Below, in pieces: positions 10,647 to 19,555 of a DNA stretch of 64,000 bases (within the stretch, counting starts at the first letter, position 1; every line of letters begins with the position of its first letter). Where the stretch lies: positions 29,930 through 93,929 of the forward strand of contig CANEVH010000005.1 in assembly GCA_947442105.1 (NCBI GenBank), in the 5' to 3' direction. The translations under genes and the position numbers were made by a program. The notes beneath the pieces were generated by a model. The model was not told the origin of the DNA. It was given only the letters and a program-made list of their open reading frames with translations, and ran no database searches. The stretch is from Comamonadaceae bacterium (lineage in GTDB: Bacteria; Pseudomonadota; Gammaproteobacteria; Burkholderiales; Burkholderiaceae_C).

Positions 10647-13052
10647 TTATTTGCGCAAACCCTGCAATTTGGAAAACGCCGATGCCATGGCGCTGGGGCC
10701 TTGGGGTTCGGGCGCGCGTTGCGGCGGGCGCTGGCCGCGGTTGGCGCCTTCAAAGCGGTTGTCGCGCGGGGCGCCCCGCTCGCCAGTATTGCGCGGTGCC
10801 TCGCCCAGCTTCATGGTCAGCGCAATGCGCTTGCGTGCCACGTCCACTTCCACCACCTGCACTTTGACGATGTCGCCGGTCTTGACCACCTCGCGTGCGT
10901 CGCTCACAAACTTATGGGCTAGCTGGCTCACGTGCACCAGGCCGTCTTGGTGCACGCCCAGGTCCACAAAGGCGCCAAAGGCGGCCACGTTGCTTACCGT
11001 GCCCTCCAAAATCATGCCTTCCACCAGGTCTTTGATGTCGTTCACGCCGTCTTGCAAGCGCGCCACCTTGAAGTCCGGGCGCGGGTCGCGGCCGGGCTTT
11101 TCCAGCTCGCTCAAAATGTCTTGTACCGTGATGACGCCAAACTTTTCGTTGGCAAACAGCTCGGGGCGCAGGGTTTTGAGCATGTCGGCGCGGCCCATCA
11201 GCGCGGCAATTGGCGTGGCCGCTTTGGCGATGATTTTTTCCACCACCGGATAGGTTTCGGGGTGCACGCCGGTCATGTCCAGCGGGTTGTCGCCGCCGCG
11301 AATGCGCAAAAAGCCCGCGCTTTGCTCAAAAGTCTTGGCGCCCAGCCCCGCCACTTGCAGCAGCTGCTGGCGGTTGGCAAAGGCGCCGTTGGCCTCGCGC
11401 CAGCGCACCACGGCCTTGGCCACCGTGCCCGAGAGGCCCGACACGCGCGATAGCAGCGGCACGCTGGCGGTGTTCAGGTCCACGCCCACGGCGTTCACGC
11501 AGTCTTCCACCACCGTGGCCAGGGTTTTGGCCAGCTCGCTTTGGTTCACATCGTGCTGGTACTGGCCTACGCCGATGGACTTGGGGTCAATCTTCACCAG
11601 CTCGGCCAGCGGGTCTTGCAGGCGCCGGGCAATGCTGGCGGCGCCGCGCAGGCTCACGTCCACGTCGGGCATTTCTTGGCTGGCGTATTCGCTGGCGCTG
11701 TACACCGAGGCCCCGGCCTCGCTCACCACCACTTTGTTGATTGCGCCGCCGCCACCCTTGGCCAGCAGCTTGATGAGGTCAGCAGCCAGCTTGTCGGTCT
11801 CGCGGCTGGCGGTGCCGTTGCCGATGGCAATCAGGTTCACGCCGTGGCGCTGGCACAGGGTGCCCAGGGTGTGGAGTGAGCCGTCCCAGTCCTTGCGCGG
11901 CTCGTGCGGGAAGACGGTGGCCGTGTCCACAAGCTTGCCGGTGGCGTCCACCACCGCCACTTTTACGCCGGTGCGAATGCCCGGGTCCAGGCCCATCACC
12001 ACGCGCGGCCCGGCGGGTGCGGCCAGCAGCAGGTCGCGCACATTGTCGGCAAACACCTTGATGGCCACGCCCTCGGCGTCCTCGCGCAAGCGGGCAAACA
12101 GGTCGCGCTCGGTGGACAGGCTGAGCTTGACGCGCCAGGTCCAGGCCACGCATTTGCGAATCAAGTCGTCCGCCGCGCGGCCCTGGTGGCTCCAGCCCAG
12201 GCGCAGTGCAATGCGCGCCTCGGCCAAGGACACCACCGGGCCTTTGGGTTTCGCCGCACCGGCATCCGGCGCGGCCAGCGCAAAAGCGGCATCGGGCAAC
12301 ACCAGCTTGGCGTCCAAAATGTCCAGCGCCCGCCCGCGAAACACCGCCAGCGCCCGGTGCGAAGGCACGCGGCCAATCGGCTCGTCATAGGCAAAGTAAT
12401 CGCGAAACTTGGCCACCTCGGGCTGGTTTTCGTCTTTGCCCTCAATCCGCTTGCTTTGCAGCAGGCCCTGGTCCCACAGCCAGGCGCGCAGGTCTTGCAC
12501 TACGGCAGGCGCCTCGGCCCAGCGCTCACTTAGCAAATCACGCACGCCGTCCAGCACCAAAGCCACGGTGGAGAAATCGGGTTGTTTGTCCTCGCCTTCA
12601 ACCACCGGGCGCATGGGCACCACATAGGCCAGCGCCTCGTCCGCGGGCACCAGATTGGGGTTGGCAAACAAGGCGTCGGCCAGCGGCTCCAGCCCGGCTT
12701 CGCGCGCCAACTGGCCCTTGGTGCGGCGCTTGAGCTTGAAGGGCAGGTAAATGTCTTCCAGCTCCTGCTTGGTGGCGGCGGCCTCAATGGCGGCCATCAG
12801 GGCGGGCGTGAGCTTGCCCTGTTCGTCAATCGCCTTGGCCACCACCAGGCGCCGGTCGCGCAGCTCGCGCAAATAGGACAAACGCGCCTCCAGCTCGCGC
12901 AACTGAATGTCGTCCAGCCCGTCGGTCACCTCTTTGCGGTAGCGGGCGATAAAGGGCACGGTGGCACCCCCGTCGAGCAAGGCCACGGCGGCCTCGACTT
13001 GCTTGGGACGAACTCGGATTTCTTGCGCGATTTGCGCGATGATTTTTTGCAT
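10647..13052 (-). CDS. tex: Tex-family RNA-binding transcription accessory protein
   Basis: The 801-residue product has the full Tex architecture: N-terminal helical domain, YqgF/RuvC-like domain (VMGLDPGIRTGVKVAVVD near 350), helix-hairpin-helix domains (ASVPLLSRVSGLSGTVAKAV), and a C-terminal S1 domain (GTVSNVAAFGAFVDLGVHQD). An Arg/Gln/Pro-rich tail follows. Tex is a nucleic-acid-binding protein related to eukaryotic Spt6 and linked to transcription and stress tolerance. The ATG at 13052 gives the usual N-terminus, and length fits the family. Confidence 0.95.
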   Translation of the reverse strand: MQKIIAQIAQEIRVRPKQVEAAVALLDGGATVPFIARYRKEVTDGLDDIQLRELEARLSYLRELRDRRLVVAKAIDEQGKLTPALMAAIEAAATKQELEDIYLPFKLKRRTKGQLAREAGLEPLADALFANPNLVPADEALAYVVPMRPVVEGEDKQPDFSTVALVLDGVRDLLSERWAEAPAVVQDLRAWLWDQGLLQSKRIEGKDENQPEVAKFRDYFAYDEPIGRVPSHRALAVFRGRALDILDAKLVLPDAAFALAAPDAGAAKPKGPVVSLAEARIALRLGWSHQGRAADDLIRKCVAWTWRVKLSLSTERDLFARLREDAEGVAIKVFADNVRDLLLAAPAGPRVVMGLDPGIRTGVKVAVVDATGKLVDTATVFPHEPRKDWDGSLHTLGTLCQRHGVNLIAIGNGTASRETDKLAADLIKLLAKGGGGAINKVVVSEAGASVYSASEYASQEMPDVDVSLRGAASIARRLQDPLAELVKIDPKSIGVGQYQHDVNQSELAKTLATVVEDCVNAVGVDLNTASVPLLSRVSGLSGTVAKAVVRWREANGAFANRQQLLQVAGLGAKTFEQSAGFLRIRGGDNPLDMTGVHPETYPVVEKIIAKAATPIAALMGRADMLKTLRPELFANEKFGVITVQDILSELEKPGRDPRPDFKVARLQDGVNDIKDLVEGMILEGTVSNVAAFGAFVDLGVHQDGLVHVSQLAHKFVSDAREVVKTGDIVKVQVVEVDVARKRIALTMKLGEAPRNTGERGAPRDNRFEGANRGQRPPQRAPEPQGPSAMASAFSKLQGLRK

Positions 13053-13396
13053 GACAAGCTAGCGGGAGCCAGCGCCGGGGGCTGGGCTTGGGGGGCGGGG
13101 TACGGGAGGGGGAACGGGGCTTGGGGACCAGATGGATGGGCTTGAGCAAGGGAGTAAATTTTACTTTGTTGCCCGTGACCGGCCTAAGCTACCTCAAACC
13201 ACGGACAGCTCTGGACGACACACCACACTCTAAACGGGCGTTCCCCAGCTACTCCAACAATCACTCGCCAATTCAAAGGATGATTCCCGTAACATGCGCG
13301 TTCTTCTTGATTGCGCGAAGCCAAGCGCTTCTGGCGGTCAATCACATACCTCGCTGGTAAGATACAACTACTGATTAAACATCCAGTGAGGCTTTC
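13053..13396 (+). other. Intergenic region between tex and the restriction-modification island
   Basis: This 344-bp gap separates divergent genes. Its first 100 bp is G-rich (GGGGCGGGGTACGGGAGGGGG and similar), and the rest becomes AT-richer toward the methyltransferase gene. No convincing open frame or RNA gene was seen. AGTGAGG at about 13385-13391 is a plausible ribosome site for the TTG start at 13397. The composition shift near 13150-13300 is a candidate left edge of the acquired segment. Confidence 0.4.
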
Positions 13397-15289
13397 TTGG
13401 CTCAATACCAACTTTACGAACAGATCTCCCCCTCTCGCCCAATCTTGAAATGGGCGGGTGGCAAGACTCAGCTATTGCGCGAACTAACTGCGCTTCTCCC
13501 CGAGAAATTTGCCTCTTATCACGAGCCTTTTTTTGGTGGTGGTGCGCTGTTCTTTCACTTGCAACCACGAAGTGCATTTTTATCCGACGCAAATCCGGAG
13601 CTCGCCAATCTTTACACCCAGGTGGGAATGAATGTCGAAGCGGTAATCGAAGAGCTGCGTAAGCACGAAAACAACGCAGATGCATTTTACGGATGTCGTG
13701 GGCTTCAATGGAGAGAACTAAAACCATCCACTGCTGCGGCTCGCACAATTTACTTGAACAAGACGTGCTTTAACGGCCTTTATCGCGTGAATCGTAAGGG
13801 ACAATTCAACACTCCATTTGGACGTTACAAAAACCCGAATATTTGCGACCTTGAAACGCTCCGAGCCGCTGCACTTATTTTGAGTCGGGCGACGTTCGCT
13901 TGCGGTGACTACAAGCACGAGCTACTGCGAAACGCGAAAGAGGGTGACCTAGTGTTCCTCGATCCGCCCTATTTACCAATCAGTCCTTATGCTGACTTCA
14001 AGAGATACACTGCTGAACAGTTCTATGAGGATGACCATCGTGAACTTAGCGAAGAAGTTCGTCGCTTAAGTGATTTGGGGTGTCACGTCATTTTGACAAA
14101 TAGCAATCACCCGCTGGTACACGAACTTTATGGTCGGTATGAAATCAAAATAATTTCAACTCGAAGGTTCATTAATTCTGCCGGTGGCGGACGAACTGGT
14201 GAAGATGTTGTGGTCAACATTAAACCAAAGCGTCGAATAGCTTTGCGCTCCGTTCCGAGTGGATTGTCGATCCAAACTGGGAATTACCCATCCACCCGCT
14301 ATATGGGGGCCAAGTCAAAGTTGCTGCCGCAGATTTGGGATATTGCATCTCATTTTAAATTTCAGACGGCAATAGACTTATTCTCCGGTTCTGGCATCGT
14401 GGGCTATATGCTCAAGGCTCAGGGGAAGACAGTCATTTCAAACGACTACATGGCGATGGCTAATGTTTACGCCAAGGCAAGCATCGAAAACAGCACTGTT
14501 ACTCTCACTCGCGCAAAGGTGGAACAGTTACTACTGCCATCACCGGACAATGATTATTTTGTTTCGAAGACGTTTGCAGGTCTTTATTTCACGGATGAAG
14601 AAAATCGTTTAATTGATAATTTGCGTGCAAATATTAAGACCTTAAAGAATCCTTATGAGCGTGCCATTGCGATGGCAGCGCTTATTCGAACCTGCATCAA
14701 GAAAAGGCCTCGTGGAATTTTTACTTACGTCGGGCACAGATACGACGATGGACGCAAGGATCTGCGGACCACTTTCGAGCAGCATTACATGGATGCGGTT
14801 GACGTGGTCAATGGCTCTGTGTTTAGTAATGGCCATGAGAACAAAGCGCGACATGGGGACGCAGCAACGATCAAAAGTCACGCCGATCTGGTCTATATGG
14901 ATCCCCCTTATTATTCGTCACTTTCAGACAACGAATATGTCCGCCGTTATCACTTCGTTGAAGGTTTGGCGCGGGATTGGGAAGGCGTTGAAATCCAAGA
15001 AAACACCCTGACTAAAAAATTTAAGAGTTATCCGACGCCATTCAGCTCAAGGCAGGGCGCGGTAGACGCCTTCGACATGCTCTTCAAGAAGTTCCGCGAC
15101 TCAGTTTTAATGGTGTCTTACTCTTCAAATTCGCAACCGACGCTCGACGAAATGATTAGTTTAATTTCTGCGAATAAAAATCATGTGGATGTAGTAGCAA
15201 TTGACCATCGCTATTCATTTGGGAATCAAGCCCATAAAGTTAATGACAACAACAATGGGGTCAAAGAGTATATTTTCGTAGGATATTGA
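13397..15289 (+). CDS. Two-domain DNA adenine methyltransferase, M.FokI-like
   Basis: The 630-residue protein contains two complete D12-class (Dam-type) N6-adenine methyltransferase domains. Domain 1 has motif X PILKWAGGKTQLL (15-27), motif I PFFGGGALF (44-52) and motif IV DPPY (189-192). Domain 2 has STRYMGAKSKLL (299-310), DLFSGSGIVGY (327-337) and DPPYY (502-506). This is the layout of M.FokI, in which each domain methylates one strand of an asymmetric site. Translation seems to start at TTG 13397, preceded at good spacing by AGTGAGG. The gene is clearly AT-richer than its neighbours, with many A/T-ending codons, indicating transfer. The endonuclease gene follows with a 1-nt TGATG overlap. 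Confidence 0.92.
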   Translation: MAQYQLYEQISPSRPILKWAGGKTQLLRELTALLPEKFASYHEPFFGGGALFFHLQPRSAFLSDANPELANLYTQVGMNVEAVIEELRKHENNADAFYGCRGLQWRELKPSTAAARTIYLNKTCFNGLYRVNRKGQFNTPFGRYKNPNICDLETLRAAALILSRATFACGDYKHELLRNAKEGDLVFLDPPYLPISPYADFKRYTAEQFYEDDHRELSEEVRRLSDLGCHVILTNSNHPLVHELYGRYEIKIISTRRFINSAGGGRTGEDVVVNIKPKRRIALRSVPSGLSIQTGNYPSTRYMGAKSKLLPQIWDIASHFKFQTAIDLFSGSGIVGYMLKAQGKTVISNDYMAMANVYAKASIENSTVTLTRAKVEQLLLPSPDNDYFVSKTFAGLYFTDEENRLIDNLRANIKTLKNPYERAIAMAALIRTCIKKRPRGIFTYVGHRYDDGRKDLRTTFEQHYMDAVDVVNGSVFSNGHENKARHGDAATIKSHADLVYMDPPYYSSLSDNEYVRRYHFVEGLARDWEGVEIQENTLTKKFKSYPTPFSSRQGAVDAFDMLFKKFRDSVLMVSYSSNSQPTLDEMISLISANKNHVDVVAIDHRYSFGNQAHKVNDNNNGVKEYIFVGY

Positions 15290-16308
15290 TGATGGTTACT
15301 ACCGCCGAGTTTCCACAGGCCGACCGCCTTACCCAAGTGGGGCTGGTTGCAGAAGCAATCGCCAAGGGGAATCACACTGACGACGCGATTGAAAGATACA
15401 TTGGCTTGGATTCCGGTGGTCGACAAGGCCGTTATTACCGGCAAGCAGCAGTTGTTTTGGGACTCATTACCAACCATGAAAATAATTCGGTGCTGACTGC
15501 AGCGGGGCAGGAATATGCAGCAATTGCGACCGAACCCGCGCGATTAGACTTTCTTGCGCAACGACTGGTTGACACTCCCGTGTTTCATCGCGCACTGCAA
15601 TACATTCTAAAAAATAGTCCGAATCAGACTCAACTGAAGGCTTGGTTTAGAAGCATTTATCATGGTTCTGTCAGCACGGCCGACCGGCGCTTCAGCACTT
15701 TTACGAACTACCTGCGAGACGCCAGCCTAGTGGAAGTTGCAACAGGTGCTTATGTTCTATCTAAATATTCGGGCAGCGTACTAAAGACATCTGTCGGCGA
15801 CACACAAGCTAGCCAGGGCACACCACTCTCACAGGCTACTCCTTCATGGGCGCCATCAGGAAAAACTCGTGGTGGGATTATTCAGGTGGACGTGGATTTG
15901 CAAAAACTTGAACGAGCCAATGCCATCCATTGGAAACTGGTTGATGGGAAGTCTATGTTCGTATCGACACTTGGCTCCATACCGCACGATAACGTGCACA
16001 TCGACCTCTTCGCAGAAAAGGGCAAAGACCTGATCATTTACGAAATGAAATCAGTGAATGACGGATCAACCAACCTCCTATCACAAATTCGGAAGGCAGT
16101 CTCTCAACTTTATGAATATCGTTTCATCTATGCAAAGCCTGAGGCGAAGCTGTGCATCGTCACTAACCAAGGGATTTCAAAGGCAAATAAATGGTTATTG
16201 GATTATCTTGAAACGGATAGAGCCATTGCATACGAATGGACGGATGACTTCAAACATTTCCAGAGTCAATCGCGGTCAAAAGCAATCACTGGGAACTTTG
16301 CGGCCTAG
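15289..16308 (+). CDS. Probable type II restriction endonuclease, PD-(D/E)XK fold
   Basis: The product is about 339 residues. Its N-terminal 160 residues are helical and resemble one or two winged-helix units (for example QADRLTQVGLVAEAIAKGNH and FTNYLRDASLVEV), likely for DNA recognition. The C-terminal part has HIDLF (Asp239) and IIYEMKSV (Glu252, Lys254), fitting the Asp/Glu-x-Lys catalytic core, followed by a helix QIRKAVSQLYEYRF typical of this nuclease fold. It overlaps the fused methyltransferase gene, so it is the expected cognate cutter. R.FokI is about 580 residues, so this is a different, smaller enzyme type. Codon use is AT-rich like the methyltransferase. ATG at 15289 or 15292 may start it. 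Confidence 0.78.
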   Translation: MMVTTAEFPQADRLTQVGLVAEAIAKGNHTDDAIERYIGLDSGGRQGRYYRQAAVVLGLITNHENNSVLTAAGQEYAAIATEPARLDFLAQRLVDTPVFHRALQYILKNSPNQTQLKAWFRSIYHGSVSTADRRFSTFTNYLRDASLVEVATGAYVLSKYSGSVLKTSVGDTQASQGTPLSQATPSWAPSGKTRGGIIQVDVDLQKLERANAIHWKLVDGKSMFVSTLGSIPHDNVHIDLFAEKGKDLIIYEMKSVNDGSTNLLSQIRKAVSQLYEYRFIYAKPEAKLCIVTNQGISKANKWLLDYLETDRAIAYEWTDDFKHFQSQSRSKAITGNFAA

Positions 16309-16734
16309 CAAGGCTTGATTACCGTGCGGCGGCGCAATATGTCGAGCAAGCGCAGCCGTTTTTGTGAACTTGACCGCCGACACCCAGGCGAACCTGCGCC
16401 AAGCTGCGCAATCACCAGAAAAAGCCGCCCGGCTTAGTATTCGAACGCCTGGGCTAATCCCACCAAGCGGCAACCTACAAGCCTGGGTTTCGCTTCGAAG
16501 TAGCGGATGTACTGCCAGAAGTCGGTCTGGGCTCTAACAAAACGGAGGTCAAAAAAATGCGCGCCCTGCACATGTGCAATCAAAGCCATGTAGCGCCAGA
16601 AACCGTTCGCCCGGCTATGCCCTGACCTGCCGTCACCCACTTTACACAGCAAGGGTAAGCGCGCTTGTCAATTTGGCCGGAACACGGCATGGTAGGTGCC
16701 AATATTTCCACTCCATCCCAACCCCGCTTTTCGT
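16309..16734 (+). other. Intergenic region downstream of the restriction-modification island, possible gene remnant
   Basis: No intact gene is evident. Around 16337-16370 one frame reads AAAQYVEQAQPF before a stop, and the next frame continues directly as VNLTADTQANLRQAAQSPEK. A single-base shift would join them into an amphipathic helical peptide resembling the end of a phasin-like protein. The base composition returns to that of the core chromosome here. It may be the stub of a gene disrupted when the island arrived, but identity is uncertain. Confidence 0.3.
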
Positions 16735-17526
16735 ATGAACACCATCCTGCTTGAACAAGTCGGCGCCATCGCCACCCTCACCCTGAACCGGCCTGCTGCC
16801 TTGAACGCCTTGTCACCCGACATGAACCGCGAGCTGTCCGAAGCCACTGCGCAGCTGGAGCTGGACAACAGCGTGCGCTGCGTGGTGCTGCAAGGCGCAG
16901 GCGAGCACTTTATGGCGGGGGGCGATGTCAAAGGCTTTAACGCCGGGCCGAGCGATGCGGCCTCGCGCAAGATGGGGTTTGAGCGTGGCATTGCAGAGAC
17001 GCACAGCATCATCACCCGGCTTAAACGCATGCCCAAGCCGGTGGTGGCCAGCGTGCAGGGGGCGGTGGCGGGCTTTGGCGTGTCGCTGATGAGCGCCTGC
17101 GACCTGGTGGTGGCTGCTGACAGCAGCTATTTCACCCTGGCCTATTGCCATATTGGCACCACGCCCGACGGCGGCGCCACCTTTGCCCTGCCCCGCACGG
17201 TGGGGGTGAAGTGGGCCATGGAGATTGCGCTGCTGGGCGACCGCTTTGACGCCGCGCGTGCGCTGCAATGGGGCTTGGTGAACCGCGTGGTGCCAGTGGC
17301 CCAATTGCACGAGGCCACTGCCACGCTGGCCATGCGCCTGGCTAAGGGGCCGACCGCCGTGTATGGCCGCACCAAAAAGCTGATCAATGAGTCGCTGGCC
17401 CACACGCTGGCAGACCAACTGCAGGCCGAGCAAGACAGCTTTGTCGCTAGCGCCCTGGGCGCCGACTTTGCCGAGGGCGTGAGCGCCTTTGTTGAAAAAC
17501 GCAAACCCCAGTTCGTGGGCCACTAA
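16735..17526 (+). CDS. Enoyl-CoA hydratase/isomerase family protein
   Basis: The 263-residue crotonase-fold protein has the N-terminal LTLNRPAALNALSPDM segment, the oxyanion-hole motif HFMAGGDVKGF, and the second oxyanion strand VQGAVAGFGVSLMSACDLVVA. It probably hydrates enoyl-CoA or isomerises a related CoA ester in fatty acid or aromatic catabolism; the exact substrate cannot be read from sequence. The usual catalytic Glu positions were not assigned with certainty. ATG 16735 is chosen because family proteins begin just before the first beta strand. A nitronate monooxygenase-like gene follows 66 bp later. Confidence 0.9.
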   Translation: MNTILLEQVGAIATLTLNRPAALNALSPDMNRELSEATAQLELDNSVRCVVLQGAGEHFMAGGDVKGFNAGPSDAASRKMGFERGIAETHSIITRLKRMPKPVVASVQGAVAGFGVSLMSACDLVVAADSSYFTLAYCHIGTTPDGGATFALPRTVGVKWAMEIALLGDRFDAARALQWGLVNRVVPVAQLHEATATLAMRLAKGPTAVYGRTKKLINESLAHTLADQLQAEQDSFVASALGADFAEGVSAFVEKRKPQFVGH

Positions 17527-17592
17527 GGCCTGCCCACCCACGCAACCACCCACACGGCACCCACATAAACCACATCACCCAGAGAACCCGCT

Positions 17593-18570
17593 ATGAAAAC
17601 CCTGATTACCGAAATGTTTGGCATCCAGCACCCCATCATCCAAGGGGGCATGCATTACGTGGGCTTTGCCGAACTAGCCGCCGCCGTGTCCAACGCCGGG
17701 GGCCTGGGCATCATCACCGGCCTGACGCAACGCACGCCTGAGGCGCTTGCAGCCGAGATTGCCCGCTGCCGCACCATGACGGACAAGCCCTTTGGCGTGA
17801 ACCTGACTTTTTTGCCTGCACTGAGCTCGCCCGACTACCCCGGCTACATCAAGGCCATCATTGAAGGCGGCGTGAAGGCTGTGGAGACGGCAGGCAACAA
17901 CCCGCAAAAGTGGCTGCCCGCGCTGCACGAGGCCGGCATCAAGGTGATCCATAAATGCACCTCGGTGCGCCACGCGCTGAAGGCCGAGGCCATTGGCTGC
18001 GATGCGGTCAGCGTGGACGGCTTTGAGTGCGGCGGCCATCCGGGCGAGGACGACATTCCCAACTTCATCTTGCTGCCGCGCGCGGCCGAGTCGCTCAAAA
18101 TTCCGTTTGTGGCATCGGGCGGCATGGCGGACGGGCGCTCGCTGGTGGCGGCGCTGGCGCTGGGCGCCGAGGGCATCAATATGGGCACGCGCTTCATTGC
18201 CACGCAAGAAGCGCCGGTGCATGAAAAGGTGAAGCAAGCCATTGTGGCCGCCAGCGAGCTAGACACCCGGCTGGTGATGCGCCCCTTGCGCAACACCGAG
18301 CGCGTGTTGCGCAACGCCGCAGTGGACCGCCTGCTGGAAAAAGAACGCACCCTGGGCGCAGACCTGAAGTTTGAGGACATCATCAACGAGGTGGCCGGGG
18401 TCTACCCGCGCATCATGATCGAAGGAGACATGGAGGCTGGCGCCTGGTCTTGCGGCATGGTGGCAGGGCTGATCCACGACATTCCGACCGTCAAGGAACT
18501 TATAGACCGCATCATGCTAGAGGCCGAAGGCATCATTTACCGGCGCCTGGCCGGGTTGGGACACAGCTAA
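17593..18570 (+). CDS. Nitronate monooxygenase / 2-nitropropane dioxygenase family flavoprotein
   Basis: The 325-residue TIM-barrel FMN protein shows the family motifs HPIIQGGMHYV, AAVSNAGGLGIITG, FGVNLTFLPALS, GFECGGHPGEDD and VASGGMADGRSLVAALALGA. Members oxidise alkyl nitronates or act as NAD(P)H:quinone or enoyl reductases. The GFECGGHPGE segment resembles Pseudomonas aeruginosa-type NADH:quinone reductase/class II members. Substrate is not determined. Its placement after an enoyl-CoA hydratase suggests a role in acyl or nitro-compound metabolism. A second family member lies at 47620-48555. Confidence 0.88.
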   Translation: MKTLITEMFGIQHPIIQGGMHYVGFAELAAAVSNAGGLGIITGLTQRTPEALAAEIARCRTMTDKPFGVNLTFLPALSSPDYPGYIKAIIEGGVKAVETAGNNPQKWLPALHEAGIKVIHKCTSVRHALKAEAIGCDAVSVDGFECGGHPGEDDIPNFILLPRAAESLKIPFVASGGMADGRSLVAALALGAEGINMGTRFIATQEAPVHEKVKQAIVAASELDTRLVMRPLRNTERVLRNAAVDRLLEKERTLGADLKFEDIINEVAGVYPRIMIEGDMEAGAWSCGMVAGLIHDIPTVKELIDRIMLEAEGIIYRRLAGLGHS

Positions 18571-18600
18571 AGCGCGGGCGCTGCCCCCGTTGCAGCCTCA

Positions 18601-18627
18601 GTCTGGGGCCTAAACGTGGCCCCAGAC
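18601..18627. terminator. Strong palindrome at a convergent gene junction
   Basis: GTCTGGGGCC (18601-18610) and GGCCCCAGAC (18618-18627) form a perfect 10-bp stem with a 7-nt loop. It overlaps the last codons of ldcA on the minus strand and lies 30 bp after the nitronate monooxygenase stop on the plus strand. It has no T-run on either side, so it may act as a bidirectional terminator or a 3'-end stabiliser rather than a classical intrinsic terminator. Confidence 0.5.
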
Positions 18628-19518
18628 CATGAGCGCGTCGCGCCCCTCGGTCACCAAGTCCACCTTGGCGCCCACGGGCAGCAACACTTTGGTAGCCACG
18701 TGGCCAAAGGGCAGGCCGGTGAGCACCGGCACTTTCACCTGGCTGCGCAGCCATTCCACCACGCTGGCGAGTTTGAATCCCTTGTCGTGCGGCAGCAGTT
18801 TGAAGCTGGTGAACTGGCCCAGCACAATGGCTTTTTGCTGCGCCAGCACGCCTACGTGTAGCAATTGGGTGAGCATGCGCTCCAGGCGATACGGATGCTC
18901 GCCCACGTCTTCCAAAAACAAGACGCCGCCCTTGACTTTGGGGAAGTACGGCGTTCCCAAGAGCGACACCAGCACCGCCAAATTGCCACCCCAAAGCTTG
19001 GCGTTGTGAATCTCCAGAGGGCTGTCCGCCTCGGACTTGGGCAAGCGCCAGCCTGCGCCCTCCCCTTGCTCCAGCAGCAAGTCTTCAAAACAGGCTTGCA
19101 TGATGTCGTCTGGCCCCTCGAGCGCGCCAAAGTCTTGGATCAGCGCCGGGCCTTGCCAGGTAATGGCGCCGGTCTGGGCTAGGACCGCCAGCCCCAAAGC
19201 GGTGAAGTCGCTCAAACCCACAAACTGCGTGCCCGCCTCTACTGCCTTGGCAATGGCGCCATAGGGCAGCGCGGGCAAAAGCCGCGTCAAACCATAGCCC
19301 CCGCGCGTGACCATGGCCACATCCGCACCGCTGGCCGCCGCCCGGCCAATAGCCGCCAAGCGCGTGGCGTCGTCCCCGGCAAAGCGCTGGTAGCTGGTGA
19401 GCGCATCCGCATCCACCTCCACCTCATGCCCCATGGCGCGCAAGTGCTTGAGCCCGCGCCTAAATGCCGCCTTGTCCCGCACCGCGCCAGAGGGAGAAAA
19501 AATGTAGATGTGGCTCAT
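18610..19518 (-). CDS. ldcA: LD-carboxypeptidase, peptidase family S66
   Basis: The 302-residue protein fits the muramoyltetrapeptide carboxypeptidase family: N-terminal IYIFSPSGAV, TRGGYGLTRLLP, the nucleophile segment FVGLSDFTAL with Ser, GVLFLEDVGEHPYRLERML with the catalytic Glu, and a His in GLPFGH. These form the Ser-Glu-His triad. The enzyme removes the terminal D-alanine from murein tetrapeptides in the cytoplasm during peptidoglycan recycling. The gene is convergent with the upstream flavoprotein gene. A REP-like fragment separates it from the next minus-strand gene. Confidence 0.93.
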   Translation of the reverse strand: MSHIYIFSPSGAVRDKAAFRRGLKHLRAMGHEVEVDADALTSYQRFAGDDATRLAAIGRAAASGADVAMVTRGGYGLTRLLPALPYGAIAKAVEAGTQFVGLSDFTALGLAVLAQTGAITWQGPALIQDFGALEGPDDIMQACFEDLLLEQGEGAGWRLPKSEADSPLEIHNAKLWGGNLAVLVSLLGTPYFPKVKGGVLFLEDVGEHPYRLERMLTQLLHVGVLAQQKAIVLGQFTSFKLLPHDKGFKLASVVEWLRSQVKVPVLTGLPFGHVATKVLLPVGAKVDLVTEGRDALMVWGHV

Positions 19519-19532
19519 AAATCAGTTAAATG

Positions 19533-19552
19533 GGGGTCAGATTCCAATTATT
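19533..19552. repeat. Solitary REP-like sequence of the GGGGTCAGATTCC family
   Basis: The 20-bp GGGGTCAGATTCCAATTATT lies in the 37-bp gap between ldcA and the tadA-dehalogenase fusion. The same core occurs four times at 55701-55920. It is a single arm without a nearby inverted partner. Confidence 0.7.
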
Positions 19553-19555
19553 GGA

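Noticed and set aside
9795..10922. 375-residue plus-strand frame opposite patatin and tex
   Set aside because: It overlaps two well-supported minus-strand genes and shows no family motif.
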